From Acidimicrobiia bacterium UBA5794 (GTDB taxonomy: Bacteria; Actinomycetota; Acidimicrobiia; Spongiisociales; UBA5794), in NCBI GenBank assembly GCA_002418265.1, contig DIDS01000026.1:1-29986 (forward strand): a stretch of 29,986 bases of DNA, given 5' to 3'. The notes under the pieces were generated by a model that saw only the letters and a program-made list of their open reading frames with translations, had not been told where the DNA came from and ran no database searches. Position 1 is the first letter of the stretch; the number at the start of each line of letters is the position of its first letter. A program made the translations under genes and the position numbers. This document shows, piece after piece, positions 1-9,031 of this stretch.

Positions 1-142
1 CTCGCTGCGCTCGGCGCGTCCCCCCGCGAGCGGGGGGACGGGTCAACTCCAGAGGCTGTTCAGCAGCTAGCCGTCCCACCTTCAGGGGGGACGGGCGAGT
101 GAAACGAGCCAAGGGGGCGTGCGAGCCCGCGAGCGAAGCGAG
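1..142. repeat. GC-rich palindromic intergenic repeat (REP/MITE-like), cut by window edge
   Basis: This non-coding stretch lies downstream of thrB. It holds a near-perfect hairpin at 17-40 (10-bp arms CGTCCCCCCG/CGGGGGGACG, 4-nt loop) and a second imperfect one starting at 71. Positions 71-136 match 19850-19914 at roughly 90% by eye, and 72-94 is matched exactly, in inverted orientation, at 19985-20007. The segment therefore belongs to a dispersed family with at least two loci in this window. The hairpins may also terminate thrB transcription. No reading frame here looks real. Confidence 0.75.
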
Positions 143-985
143 CTATATCAGGCCCTTGGTGTCGACGGGGATGGCAAGGACCTCACCGTCGGTTCCGAGG
201 ACACCGGCCATCGCACCGATGACCCGGCCCTTCGTTTCGGCGGTCGCAAACGCGAGAGCACTCGGTCCGGCCCCTGACCAGCAGACGTGAACCGCCCCGG
301 CGTCACGAGCAACCGCCATCAACTCTGCCGTGACAGGCGAAAGACGGGCCCTGGGAGCCTCGTGGAGTTCGTCACCCGCTGCCTGTCCGAGAATTTCAGG
401 GTTGCCGCTGGCAAGCCCCTCGATCAGAAACGCAAGGCGTGCAAGTGATCTCACGACCACATCCCTCGACACCTCGGTCGGGAGGGCGTCACGCGCATCC
501 GATGTACGAAGGTGGACATCGGGAATCCCCACCACGGGATGAAGGGACTCGTGAAGATCGAGACGCTGGATACCCGAGGGTGTCGCGACGACAAACCCCC
601 CAAACACCGTTGCAGCAGCGTTGTCGGCATGACCCTCGATCTCGGTCACGATCTCGAATACCCGCTGGCGGGCATCCCGCACCCCGACCATCTTGAAGGC
701 TGCCCCCGCAACCGCCGCAGTGACCGCCGCCGACGACCCGAGACCCCGCGATCTCGGAATCTCATTGTTGAGGGTCACATGCATCGGTTGATCAACCGCA
801 GCGGCCACTGCGCGGTGGATCATGTCGCCGGGATTGAGGCGCAGCGTACGATTCCGCTCTGTCAGGGTCATTCGTGACGCAGGCTCAGCTGTTGCTGTGC
901 AACGCAACTGAAGGGCAAGTGCAAGGACGTCGAAGCCGGGGCCAAGATTGCCTGAAGAGGCCGGAGCAGACGCAGAACCGATCAT
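143..985 (-). CDS. thrB: Homoserine kinase (GHMP kinase family)
   Basis: Predicted to phosphorylate L-homoserine with ATP, the penultimate step of threonine synthesis, in the cytosol. The 280-residue protein has the GHMP N-terminal motif PASSGNLGPGFD (8-19), the glycine-rich ATP loop PRSRGLGSSAA (77-87), EGHADN (117-122), the homoserine-kinase-specific stretch DELHEAPRARLSP (205-217) and the C-terminal GHMP motif WSGAGPSAL (236-244). Length is slightly below the usual ~300. The ATG overlaps the stop of the upstream CDF transporter gene as ATGA, which indicates translational coupling in one transcript. No other threonine gene is visible; aspartate-pathway neighbours may lie to the left of the window. 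The HEAPR stretch separates it from mevalonate or shikimate kinases. Confidence 0.93.
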   Translation of the reverse strand: MIGSASAPASSGNLGPGFDVLALALQLRCTATAEPASRMTLTERNRTLRLNPGDMIHRAVAAAVDQPMHVTLNNEIPRSRGLGSSAAVTAAVAGAAFKMVGVRDARQRVFEIVTEIEGHADNAAATVFGGFVVATPSGIQRLDLHESLHPVVGIPDVHLRTSDARDALPTEVSRDVVVRSLARLAFLIEGLASGNPEILGQAAGDELHEAPRARLSPVTAELMAVARDAGAVHVCWSGAGPSALAFATAETKGRVIGAMAGVLGTDGEVLAIPVDTKGLI

Positions 986-1881
986 CGGGTTGGCTCAATG
1001 AAGATTCGGGTCGCAGCAGGCACTGCGGCAGCTACTGAGGCCTCGACGGCAGCAATGGCCTCAACCTCGTCGGCACCCTCGTCGAAGGCCACATCTGCAT
1101 TGACCAGGATCTCATTGGGTCCGAGCTGCATCGTGAGAATGCGATCCACATGGTTCACCGCTCCAACCGACAGGATCGCCACACGAATCGCCGTACGGTC
1201 CTCACGCGTTGCAGCTTCCCCCTCAAGCAGTGTCTTCATCTCGCGTGCAATCACGAAGGCGACAATACCGAGAAGAACGCCGATCAGAACTGATGCGAGC
1301 CCATCCCACACCGCGTTCCCTGTGACTTCGGCAAGGACAAGACCAATTGCCGCGATCGCAAGACCCACCACCGCCGATGCGTCTTCGAAAACGACGATGA
1401 TCAGCGCCGGATCCTTCGAACTGCGGATCGTGCGCCAAACACCGCGCGATCCTCGATGCTCGTTGAACTGCTTCACAGCCGGTCGAAACGCGATGAAGAT
1501 CTCGAAGACGGCAGCGATCGCAAGCACCACGAGCGAGAAGACAAGTCCGTCACCGTCGTGCTCATCTGCATGAAAGATGCGCTGCCAACCGATGAATATT
1601 GACCACGCCGAACCACCGACAAACAGCATGATGGCGACCATGAACGACCAGAAGTAGATCGCCATACCCCGTCCGTATGGGTGTTTGACCGAAGGCGCGT
1701 AGCGTGAAACGGCCTCGCCCCTCAACAAAAACAACTGGTTACCCGAGTCAGCGACCGAGTGGATGGCCTCAGCGAACATCGCTGCACTTCCCGAGATGAA
1801 GGCCGCTATGAATTTGGTGACGGCAATGGCCACATTGGCGGTCAGCGCGAGCAGAATGAGTCGTTTTGATCCGGACGCCAT
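982..1881 (-). CDS. Cation diffusion facilitator (CDF) family metal transporter
   Basis: Predicted proton-coupled efflux of a divalent metal (Zn, Fe or Mn class unresolved) across the plasma membrane. The 299-residue protein has about six hydrophobic helices between residues 8 and 210, followed by a soluble C-terminal domain (about 215-299). In TM2 it carries the CDF signature AEAIHSVADSGNQ with metal ligands H41 and D45, then HPYGRG (67-72). The TM5 region reads VFEDASAVVG with E166 and D167 instead of the usual HxxxD, as in the ZnT9/SLC30A9-like branch, so metal specificity should not be copied from zinc exporters. A TAGACT -10 box lies 8 nt before the ATG, giving a nearly leaderless message. 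It is first in an operon with thrB; no shared function is apparent. Confidence 0.9.
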   Translation of the reverse strand: MASGSKRLILLALTANVAIAVTKFIAAFISGSAAMFAEAIHSVADSGNQLFLLRGEAVSRYAPSVKHPYGRGMAIYFWSFMVAIMLFVGGSAWSIFIGWQRIFHADEHDGDGLVFSLVVLAIAAVFEIFIAFRPAVKQFNEHRGSRGVWRTIRSSKDPALIIVVFEDASAVVGLAIAAIGLVLAEVTGNAVWDGLASVLIGVLLGIVAFVIAREMKTLLEGEAATREDRTAIRVAILSVGAVNHVDRILTMQLGPNEILVNADVAFDEGADEVEAIAAVEASVAAAVPAATRIFIEPTR

Positions 1882-1889
1882 ATCGGACG

Positions 1890-1895
1890 AGTCTA
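1890..1895 (-). promoter_or_regulatory. -10 box of CDF-thrB operon
   Basis: TAGACT lies 8 nt upstream of the ATG on the minus strand, so the transcript would have a leader of about 0-2 nt. No good -35 is visible. Confidence 0.5.
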
Positions 1896-1935
1896 TTGTT
1901 GACGTGCTTGCATACGATTCTGACCAAGGACGACC

Positions 1936-3900
1936 ATGACAACGACCCTCCCCTATGGCTCCTGGCCTTCACCGATAACTCCCGAACGTATCGTGGCAGG
2001 TGCTGCGACTCCGACCGAAACGTGGGCAGACGAAGGAGACATCTGGTGGTCAGAGTCGCGCCCCGACGAGGCCGGGCGGATTCAGGTTGTCAGATTCGCT
2101 GACGGGCAACGACTCGACATGCTCCCTGACGGCTTCAACGCACGGACCCGGGTCCACGAATACGGGGGTGGGGCATGGTGGGTTGATCGAGGTGTGCTCT
2201 TTTTCAGCAATTGGGAGGATCAGCGGATCTATCGGATCGTCAAGGGAGCACACCCAGAGCCAATCACACCCGAACCGCCACAACCAGCCGCCTGGCGATA
2301 CGCAGACGGCCGCGTGACCGCCGATGGCACGTTGATGTTCTGTGTCCGTGAGGATCACACCGGTGAGGGTGAAGCACGCAACGAGATCGTCGTGCTCCCA
2401 ACGGACGGCTCAGCGGCACCGACCGTCGTCGCGTCCGGACGGGACTTCGTATCTGATCCACGGCCGAGCCCTGACGGTTTCCGTCTGGCGTGGATCACGT
2501 GGGATCACCCCAACATGCCGTGGGACACAACGGAGTTGTGGCACGGCTCGATCGAACGCGATGCGTCGTCGGTGTCCGTCACGTCCCAGGAGCGGCTTGC
2601 CGGTGGATCCGATGAGTCGGTTGTCCAGCCTCGATGGGGACCGGACAACGATCTGTTCGTGATTTCAGACCGGACGAACTGGTGGAACATCTACGCAGTC
2701 GAAGATGTCGATGTTCTCAGGCCGGTCCATGTCGTTGACGCTGAAGTTGCACCGCCACAGTGGGTGTTCGGTCGTCCGTCATACACGATCGGCACCGACG
2801 GCGCGCTGATCTCGACGTGGGCTGAGGGTGAATCGGCACGGCTTCTTCGGGTCGAAAGGTCCGGGGCCAGTCAGGTGTTCGATGTTGCTCGGGTGGGTTT
2901 GAGTTCACTCCGCAGCAATGGGAGCGACGTGGTGGCGATCGTAACATCGGTTGATCGTGAGCCCGAGATCGTCTCCTATTCGTTCACAGACGATCACGTG
3001 GATGAGACCGTCATCGGTGCGAGTCGAGATCTTGACCTTGACCCTGAGATGATCTCGCGTGCCGAGGCCATCAGCTTTCCCTCGAAGAACGGTCGAGTGG
3101 CACATGCGTTCTATTACGCACCCAAGCACGCAGATGTTGAGGGGCCAACCGACGAGCTGCCACCCCTCATCGTGATGAGCCACGGTGGACCGACATCGCA
3201 TGTGTCTCGTTCCTTCAACCTGTCGATCCAGTTCTGGACATCGCGGGGTATTGCTGTTGTCGACGTCAACTATGGCGGCTCAACCGGATATGGGCGCAAA
3301 TATCGCCAACTCCTCAACGGAAACTGGGGAATCGTCGACGTCGAGGACTGCTGTGCAGCAGCGGACTACCTCGTAGATGAGGGGCTGGTCGATCCCGATC
3401 GTCTTGCCATCCGCGGAGGAAGCGCTGGTGGATACACAACCCTTGCAGCATTGGCGTTCACGGACACGTTCGGCGCCGGGGCCAACCTCTATGGCGTATC
3501 AGACATCGCTGCCCTTGCCGCCGACACACACAAGTTCGAGAGCCGTTACGAATCGAGTCTCGTTGGTCCGTGGCCCGAGGCGGAGGACCTGTACCGTGAA
3601 CGGTCCCCGATCAACCACCTCGAAGGCTTCAACTGCCCCCTTATCACGTTTCAGGGGCTTGAGGATGTCGTCGTGCCCCCAGCTCAGTCCAAGGAGATCA
3701 TGAAGACCCTCGAAGAGCGCGGAATCCCGAACGCATATCTTGAGTTTGAGGGCGAGCAGCACGGTTTTCGACGCGCTGAGAACATCATCACGGTGTTCAA
3801 TTCTGAGCTGTCGTTCTATGGACAGGTGTTCGGCTTCGAACCCGCCGGGGACATCGAGCCGGTTGAGATCTCCCACGCAGACGTCCTCGGTCCGGGGTGA
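1936..3900 (+). CDS. S9 (prolyl oligopeptidase) family peptidase, acylaminoacyl-peptidase-like
   Basis: Serine peptidase predicted to cleave short peptides, probably in the cytosol because no signal peptide is seen. The 654-residue protein has an N-terminal beta-propeller (about 1-380, with WADEGDIWW, VHEYGGGAWWV and SPDGFRLAW) and a C-terminal alpha/beta-hydrolase domain (about 400-640). The nucleophile is Ser496 in GGSAGGY; Asp577 (GLEDVVVPP) and His609 (EQHGF) complete the triad. The ATG at 1936 has an AAGGA ribosome-binding site 5 nt upstream and a possible TACGAT -10 at 1913-1918. Only 10 nt separate its stop from the ABC ATPase gene, so the three plus-strand genes are probably one operon; a link to peptide export would be speculation. 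Confidence 0.93.
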   Translation: MTTTLPYGSWPSPITPERIVAGAATPTETWADEGDIWWSESRPDEAGRIQVVRFADGQRLDMLPDGFNARTRVHEYGGGAWWVDRGVLFFSNWEDQRIYRIVKGAHPEPITPEPPQPAAWRYADGRVTADGTLMFCVREDHTGEGEARNEIVVLPTDGSAAPTVVASGRDFVSDPRPSPDGFRLAWITWDHPNMPWDTTELWHGSIERDASSVSVTSQERLAGGSDESVVQPRWGPDNDLFVISDRTNWWNIYAVEDVDVLRPVHVVDAEVAPPQWVFGRPSYTIGTDGALISTWAEGESARLLRVERSGASQVFDVARVGLSSLRSNGSDVVAIVTSVDREPEIVSYSFTDDHVDETVIGASRDLDLDPEMISRAEAISFPSKNGRVAHAFYYAPKHADVEGPTDELPPLIVMSHGGPTSHVSRSFNLSIQFWTSRGIAVVDVNYGGSTGYGRKYRQLLNGNWGIVDVEDCCAAADYLVDEGLVDPDRLAIRGGSAGGYTTLAALAFTDTFGAGANLYGVSDIAALAADTHKFESRYESSLVGPWPEAEDLYRERSPINHLEGFNCPLITFQGLEDVVVPPAQSKEIMKTLEERGIPNAYLEFEGEQHGFRRAENIITVFNSELSFYGQVFGFEPAGDIEPVEISHADVLGPG

Positions 3901-3910
3901 TCCCGACCGT

Positions 3911-4825
3911 ATGGACATCGAGACTCCGATCATTGAGACCGATGGGCTGACCAAGTACTACGGAGACGTCCCCGGCATCATCGACCTCGACCTTTCGGTG
4001 ATAAAGGGGGAGGTGTTCGGGTTTCTCGGCCCAAACGGCGCGGGAAAGACGACGACGATCCGGCTGTTGCTGAACTTCCTGTTTCCGACCTCAGGCTCGG
4101 CTCGGGTGCTCGGACTCGACGTCGTGCGGGATTCGCTCGAGATACGTCGACGGATCGGTTATCTGCCAGGCGATCTTGCGCTCTATGACACCATGACGGC
4201 ACGAGAGTTGTTCCTGTACTTCTCCAACCTGCGAAAGATGGACACGACGGCGAGAGTCGCCGAACTTGCTGAACGATTCGACTTGGATCTCGACCGCAAG
4301 ATCAAGGACTATTCGACCGGCAATCGACAGAAGGTCGGACTTGTCAATGCGTTCATGCACGACCCGGAACTTCTGATCCTTGATGAGCCGACCGTCGGTC
4401 TCGATCCCCTCGTGCAACAGGAGTTTCAAGCACTCGTCACCGACACCAAGGCTGCGGGAAGAACGATGTTCCTGTCGTCACACATCCTGTCTGAAGTTGA
4501 CCGGGTGGCTGATCGTGCGGGGATCGTTCGCGAGGGTCGCCTGGTTGCCGTTGACACAATCGAAGCCTTCAAGGCCAAGGCACATGCGACCGTTGCCCTC
4601 CGGTTCGCCGCCGCCGTCCCGCCTGACGAATTCCTGAAGTGTGAAGGTGTCGTCAACGTAGCGACAAGACATGACGATGCTCTGCTTGTGATCACGGTGG
4701 CAGGCTCCGTCGATGCGGTCATCAAGACCGCCGCCAAGTACCACGTCGAATCGATCTCGACCCGAGATGGCGAACTCGAAGAAGTGTTCCTCTCCTACTA
4801 CTCGGGTAGCACCCATGGTCGGTAG
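3911..4825 (+). CDS. ABC transporter ATP-binding protein (DrrA/CcmA-type exporter)
   Basis: ATPase subunit that would power the membrane protein encoded next. The 304-residue protein (start MDIETPIIE) has Walker A GPNGAGKTT (40-48), the signature YSTGNRQKVG (134-143, a common variant of LSGGQ in this subfamily), Walker B LLILDEP (154-160) and the switch His191 in SSHILSEVD. The Q-loop position reads YLPGDL with no glutamine, which is typical of this exporter branch. Residues 210-304 form the usual C-terminal extension. An in-frame upstream ATG exists inside the S9 gene, but 3911 starts right at the domain and follows the S9 stop by 10 nt. The stop codon overlaps the permease start by 11 nt. 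Confidence 0.95.
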   Translation: MDIETPIIETDGLTKYYGDVPGIIDLDLSVIKGEVFGFLGPNGAGKTTTIRLLLNFLFPTSGSARVLGLDVVRDSLEIRRRIGYLPGDLALYDTMTARELFLYFSNLRKMDTTARVAELAERFDLDLDRKIKDYSTGNRQKVGLVNAFMHDPELLILDEPTVGLDPLVQQEFQALVTDTKAAGRTMFLSSHILSEVDRVADRAGIVREGRLVAVDTIEAFKAKAHATVALRFAAAVPPDEFLKCEGVVNVATRHDDALLVITVAGSVDAVIKTAAKYHVESISTRDGELEEVFLSYYSGSTHGR

Positions 4826-6488
4826 CATCTTTTCAAAGGCGCTGCGGGACCGCCGTCTCTCGCTGATCGGTTGGGCGACTGGAACTGTGGTGCTGACACT
4901 TGCCGTTGTGGCGGTGTACCCGCTGGTGGTCGCGTCCTCCGACCTGCAGCGTTTCATCACCGACTTTCCTCCCGAGGTGATGGACTTGTTCGGCATTGAT
5001 CCAGCGACGTTCCTCACCGGTGCCGGTTTTCTGCAGGGTCAGCTCTACACGTTGATCGGTCCGATCATGGTCATAGGTTTGGGTGCAACGGCCGCCGCAG
5101 GGGCAACGGCGCGCGAGGAGAAGACGGGAACAATGGACATGCTGTTGTCCATGCCCGTTTCGCGGACATCGGTCATGCTCCAGAAATCAGCGGTTGTTGC
5201 AGTGTCGGTGCTGATCATCCCGACCACCATGGCACTCGTGATGGCGGCCACGAACCCGATCTTCGATCTCGAACTCAGCATCAATGGGATCATCGCCGCA
5301 AATCTTGGCCTTGCAGGTCTCGGCCTCACCTTCGCCGCCTTCGCATTGATGATTGCCGCGTTCTCGGGATCCGCACCGATGACGACGGGGATCACGCTGC
5401 TCGTCGCCGTTCTCAGCTGGTTCACGAGCGCCTTCAATGGCATCTTCGAGTGGCTTGAGATTCCGTCCAAGATCAGCCCCTTCTCCTGGTATGCCGAGGA
5501 CTTCCCCCTCCTTGGCGGTTTCCCCGTGTCGTTCCTGTGGCTCGGCATCGGTATCGTGGCACTCGTCACTGCTGGTGTCACACTGTTCGCTCATAGAGAC
5601 ATCTCCACCGAGGCTGCCGTATTGCCGCGATGGGCCTCATTCGCCCGCAAACGAACCAACGTCGGCCCTCGAACGGTGGCTCTGCTTGGATCCGTGTTCG
5701 CGAAGTCGGTATGGGACCACAGAAGATCGATCTGGGCGTGGGCCCTTGGGCTCAGCGCCCTCCTTCTCCTCACGATTGCAGCATGGCCGGTCATCGCCTC
5801 TGATCCAGACACCATCCAGGGGCTGGTCACGGCCATGCCCGAGGAACTCTTTGCACTCCTTGGGGTCACCGAGCCAGGGTTGATCGCGACACCAGCAGGG
5901 TTCGTTTCCACCCGCGCATATCAATCGATCGGGCCGGTCGTGATGGTTGTGTTCTGCGTTGGAGCAGTGACCTCGATGATCGTTCGAGAGGAACGCACCG
6001 GGATTCTCGACATCGTGCTTGCACATCCCCAGCGTCGACGGCGAGTTCTCGTTGGGAAGGTGGTCGCGATCACGGTTCTCGCGTCCGGGATCGGAGTGGC
6101 CCTCATGGTGACGGGACTGATCGGGAGTGCGATCTGGGACATGGGGTTCACCATCATCAATGTCGTCGGGGCCAATGTCGGTCTCGTGGCGCTTTCACTG
6201 TTCTTCGGTGGTCTCACCCTGGCATTGTGGAGTCTGTTGCCCTCGGGACGATCGGCTGCGGGGATCACAGCGGGCGTCGCCGTTGGGAGCTTCCTTCTCA
6301 ATGGCCTCGGCTCGGTGGTGGAGGTTCTCGAACCATTCCGGCCCCTCTCACCGTTCTACTGGTATCTGGGTGACACGCCGCCTTTGGCCCACGGGCTGTC
6401 GTTCGGATACCTGTTGCTCGGTATCGGGGCGGCTGCATGCGTACTGGTGGCGATCAGACAATTCAATCGTCGAGATCTGGCCGTCTGA
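4815..6488 (+). CDS. ABC-2 type permease with two tandem homologous halves
   Basis: Membrane partner of the preceding ATPase. The 557-residue protein consists of two related ~270-residue halves. Each begins with a short amphipathic opening (GSIFSKALRDRR; GSVFAKSVWDHRR), one helix, an extracytoplasmic loop (PPEVMDLFG; PEELFALLG) and a conserved ATAREEKTGTMDMLLSMPVS / SMIVREERTGILDIVLAHPQ coupling-helix block, followed by further helices ending in SPFSWY / SPFYWY. Each half should carry about six membrane helices, so one polypeptide supplies both permease halves and may pair with an ATPase dimer. The start at 4815 fits the opening of half 1 and overlaps the ATPase gene by 11 nt. Substrate is unknown; drug, peptide or lipid export are all possible. 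Confidence 0.9.
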   Translation: MVGSIFSKALRDRRLSLIGWATGTVVLTLAVVAVYPLVVASSDLQRFITDFPPEVMDLFGIDPATFLTGAGFLQGQLYTLIGPIMVIGLGATAAAGATAREEKTGTMDMLLSMPVSRTSVMLQKSAVVAVSVLIIPTTMALVMAATNPIFDLELSINGIIAANLGLAGLGLTFAAFALMIAAFSGSAPMTTGITLLVAVLSWFTSAFNGIFEWLEIPSKISPFSWYAEDFPLLGGFPVSFLWLGIGIVALVTAGVTLFAHRDISTEAAVLPRWASFARKRTNVGPRTVALLGSVFAKSVWDHRRSIWAWALGLSALLLLTIAAWPVIASDPDTIQGLVTAMPEELFALLGVTEPGLIATPAGFVSTRAYQSIGPVVMVVFCVGAVTSMIVREERTGILDIVLAHPQRRRRVLVGKVVAITVLASGIGVALMVTGLIGSAIWDMGFTIINVVGANVGLVALSLFFGGLTLALWSLLPSGRSAAGITAGVAVGSFLLNGLGSVVEVLEPFRPLSPFYWYLGDTPPLAHGLSFGYLLLGIGAAACVLVAIRQFNRRDLAV

Positions 6489-6503
6489 AACTCGTTTGGT
6501 GAA

Positions 6504-7736
6504 TCAGTCGTTGGTCATGATGTCCGAAAGGCCATCGGTGTTCTTGGTGCGGCCCGAGAGAAGATCCGAACCGTGGGTGATCACGTCTGCGCCAAAGCGT
6601 TTCCTGAGGGCATCGACGGACTGGTCCAGTGCCTCATACTCAAGTTCTCTTGGTGAACCACCCGACACGTCATCATCATCGACACCGAAGGCAAGTTGGG
6701 TCGGCTCACCTGCTGCGATCCCCGATGCTGCGACGCTGAGAAGTGTCGTTTCGTGATTCGGGAACTCCGTGAGCACACGCTCAAGCATCTTGGTCGCGAC
6801 CACCACGATCGCACCAGTGGCATCTGTTGAAGCTGGCATGGTCGTTGAACGCGTGATCGATGACAGGTCACCGAAGCGAACCTTGATCGTCACGGTACGA
6901 GCTGACAGGTTCTTGACCCGCATCCTGCTGGCGACCCGATCGGTCAACCGCTTGAGTACTGGCACCAGCTCGTCGAGCGTACGAATCTTCGCCCGCATTG
7001 CGGACTGGGCGCTCAGCGATTTCGCCTTTCTCCTCGTTTCGACAGGTCGGGGGTCGAGGTTGTGCGCAAGGGCGTAGAGATGCGTTGCGTGGGCAGATCC
7101 AAGCATCGATGTCATCGCGTCCTGCGGTGTTGCTGCAATATCACCGATCGTGTGAATGCCAAGGTCGTTCAGCCTCCGCTTGGTCACGGGACCGACACCC
7201 CACAGGTACGACACGGGGAGAGGATGCAGGAACTCGAGCTCTTCGCCGGGGTTCACGACGATCAGACCATCAGGTTTTGCGACCTGGCTTGCGATCTTGG
7301 ACAGGAACTTGCGCGGTGTCGCTCCAACAGAGACAGCAAGACCGGTTTCTCGTTTCACATCGCTGCGGATGGCGCGACCGATATCCGCCGGTGTCCCGAA
7401 GAGGTGGATCGACCCGGTGACATCCATGAATGCCTCGTCGATGGACAGTCGTTCGACCACGGGTGTGTAGGACCCAAAGATTGCAAAGACAGCCTTTGAG
7501 TACTGGGTATAGGCACCAAACGTCCCGTCAACGACGATGAGGTGAGGACACAACGTGCGGGCTTCCCGCACCGGCATGCCACCGCGTACCCCATAGGCGC
7601 GCGCCTCATAGGTGCAGGAGAGAACTACCCCCGCTCCAACGGCCATCGGTTTGCCGGCGAGGGCCGGATTCTCCTTGACGGCCACCGCTGCGTAGAAGGC
7701 GTCGAGATCGGCGTGGAGGATGCCAGCAGTCTGCAT
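6504..7736 (-). CDS. dinB: DNA polymerase IV (Y-family translesion polymerase)
   Basis: Error-prone DNA synthesis across lesions. The 410-residue product has the Y-family palm motifs HADLDAFYA (catalytic Asp10) and RLSIDEAFMD (Asp100, Glu101), the fingers motif YEARAYGVRGGM, a helix-hairpin-helix region around YLWGVGPVTKRRL and a little-finger domain. Near the C terminus PTQLAFG resembles the sliding-clamp-binding pentapeptide. The motif usually reading NKxLAKIAS is RKFLSKIAS here. A GTG two codons upstream (7742) could also be used, but the ATG at 7736 has a CACGAT box exactly 6 nt upstream, matching the leaderless spacing seen elsewhere in this window. No SOS box is evident in the short upstream gap. 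It is convergent with the permease gene, 15 nt apart. Confidence 0.95.
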   Translation of the reverse strand: MQTAGILHADLDAFYAAVAVKENPALAGKPMAVGAGVVLSCTYEARAYGVRGGMPVREARTLCPHLIVVDGTFGAYTQYSKAVFAIFGSYTPVVERLSIDEAFMDVTGSIHLFGTPADIGRAIRSDVKRETGLAVSVGATPRKFLSKIASQVAKPDGLIVVNPGEELEFLHPLPVSYLWGVGPVTKRRLNDLGIHTIGDIAATPQDAMTSMLGSAHATHLYALAHNLDPRPVETRRKAKSLSAQSAMRAKIRTLDELVPVLKRLTDRVASRMRVKNLSARTVTIKVRFGDLSSITRSTTMPASTDATGAIVVVATKMLERVLTEFPNHETTLLSVAASGIAAGEPTQLAFGVDDDDVSGGSPRELEYEALDQSVDALRKRFGADVITHGSDLLSGRTKNTDGLSDIMTND

Positions 7737-7798
7737 GGCCACATCGTGTCACATGCCAGCGACAGAAACGAGCCAAATCAGCCGGCGACCACGGGCGA

Positions 7799-8959
7799 CT
7801 ATCTGATCGCGGCCGCGACCGTCCGGCCGATCATGGCTTGACCTTCTTTGTTTGGGTGAGGCCAACCGCCCCAATCCTGAAGTGGAAGGACGCCCCGGTC
7901 AATGTCGATCCATGTGACAGGATCTGCAAGGCCAGATTGAAGCGTCGAGTCGAGAAGCGACATCGCCATCTCCATCTCGTCGTCACACTCGGCCCCGATC
8001 GGTGTCCACCCTGGGGCGAGATGGGAGCCGCTGATCGTGAAGTAGCTCGTCCAGTACAAGTCAGCGTTGGTTTGGGCAGCAAGTGTCTCGGTGATGAGTT
8101 TGGTCGCCGAGGCGATGGAATCCGTACGCGATGACAGGTCCCATGTCTCGGATACAGCCTTCTGACATGCCTTCTTGTCACCGAGTTCCGAAAACGAAAA
8201 TGCCGTGTTCTTGGTGAGGTCGGCAACGACGTTCGACCAGTTCGTTGAATTGATTCCAGCCGTGATGACCACAATGTTCCATGTGGATGGGTCAGCGGCG
8301 GCCTTGATCTCGTCCACTTGACTTGGGTGGGTGACATCGCAACCGTCGGTTCCACCGTTCCACATCGAGTGGACCCCTGCACCCGCCCACGCAACGTTGC
8401 GATAGGTCGGCGCCCAGGCACTCGGAAGACCCAAGGCAAGCTCGTGTGTGGCCGTCGCACCGTAAGCGTATGCATCGTCGCGACATGAACCAGCTGACGT
8501 GAACCACTGCCGTGTGTATCCCGAGGCGATTGAGTCTCCTGCAACGATCACTCGGGGTGGTGGCGGGGTGATCATGTCGGCTGCCTGATACCAACGCGAC
8601 CGTATCCCAGCATCGTCGACGGCCCGAACCTGGAGGACATGACGGGTATTGGGAACCGTCGGAGCGAAACTCACGACCGGATCGTCAGCATCGGTGGAAT
8701 GAACCGCTCCGAGCGTGGAGCGGTTCCAGCGATATTCGTATCGGACGGTGTCCCCAACGGACCAACCCGACACCGACAGGTCGACCTCAAGCAGCTCGTT
8801 GTGGCGCTGGGGTTCCTGGAGTGACATCGCAAAGATCATCGGTGCCGAGTCGCCGTCGTTGATCAAGAAGCCCTCTGCTGCCGACGCAGTGAACGCGGCG
8901 TGGAGCGGCAGACCAATCAAGAAGACTGCGGTCACACAGAGGACGGTGCGAAGTTTCAT
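7799..8959 (-). CDS. Secreted SGNH/GDSL-family hydrolase with N-terminal Ig-like domain
   Basis: Predicted extracellular esterase or lipase-like hydrolase of unknown substrate. The 386-residue protein has a signal peptide (1-28, cleavage near ASAAEG), a beta-sandwich-like region (about 45-125) resembling fibronectin/Ig-like domains, and an SGNH domain (136-386). Block I is VIVAGDSIASGY with nucleophile Ser143, block III is ITAGINSTN with Asn237, and block V is GGWPHPNKEG with His368. The usual Asp three residues before the His is Gly365; Asp362 is the nearest acid, so the triad may be a Ser-His dyad or be assembled differently. Six cysteines (C159, C207, C265, C325 among those after the signal) suggest disulfides. 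A TAGCCT -10 lies 9 nt before the ATG. Confidence 0.85.
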   Translation of the reverse strand: MKLRTVLCVTAVFLIGLPLHAAFTASAAEGFLINDGDSAPMIFAMSLQEPQRHNELLEVDLSVSGWSVGDTVRYEYRWNRSTLGAVHSTDADDPVVSFAPTVPNTRHVLQVRAVDDAGIRSRWYQAADMITPPPPRVIVAGDSIASGYTRQWFTSAGSCRDDAYAYGATATHELALGLPSAWAPTYRNVAWAGAGVHSMWNGGTDGCDVTHPSQVDEIKAAADPSTWNIVVITAGINSTNWSNVVADLTKNTAFSFSELGDKKACQKAVSETWDLSSRTDSIASATKLITETLAAQTNADLYWTSYFTISGSHLAPGWTPIGAECDDEMEMAMSLLDSTLQSGLADPVTWIDIDRGVLPLQDWGGWPHPNKEGQAMIGRTVAAAIR

Positions 8960-8968
8960 GCCACCACA

Positions 8969-8974
8969 AGGCTA
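8969..8974 (-). promoter_or_regulatory. -10 box of SGNH hydrolase gene
   Basis: TAGCCT sits 9 nt before the ATG; the predicted leader is only about 3 nt and no Shine-Dalgarno sequence fits. No convincing -35. Confidence 0.45.
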
Positions 8975-9031
8975 GGGATTCACCCTGTTTGACGATACGA
9001 GCCGTCTTTGCGTTCCCACCAATACCGTCGG

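Noticed and set aside
998..1573. Plus-strand 191-codon open frame rich in Ala, Thr, Ser
   Set aside because: It is the antisense shadow of the CDF transporter, whose motifs and codon pattern are convincing.
3499..3954. Minus-strand 151-codon frame across the S9/ABC junction
   Set aside because: It is antisense to the S9 catalytic domain and has no family character or start signals.
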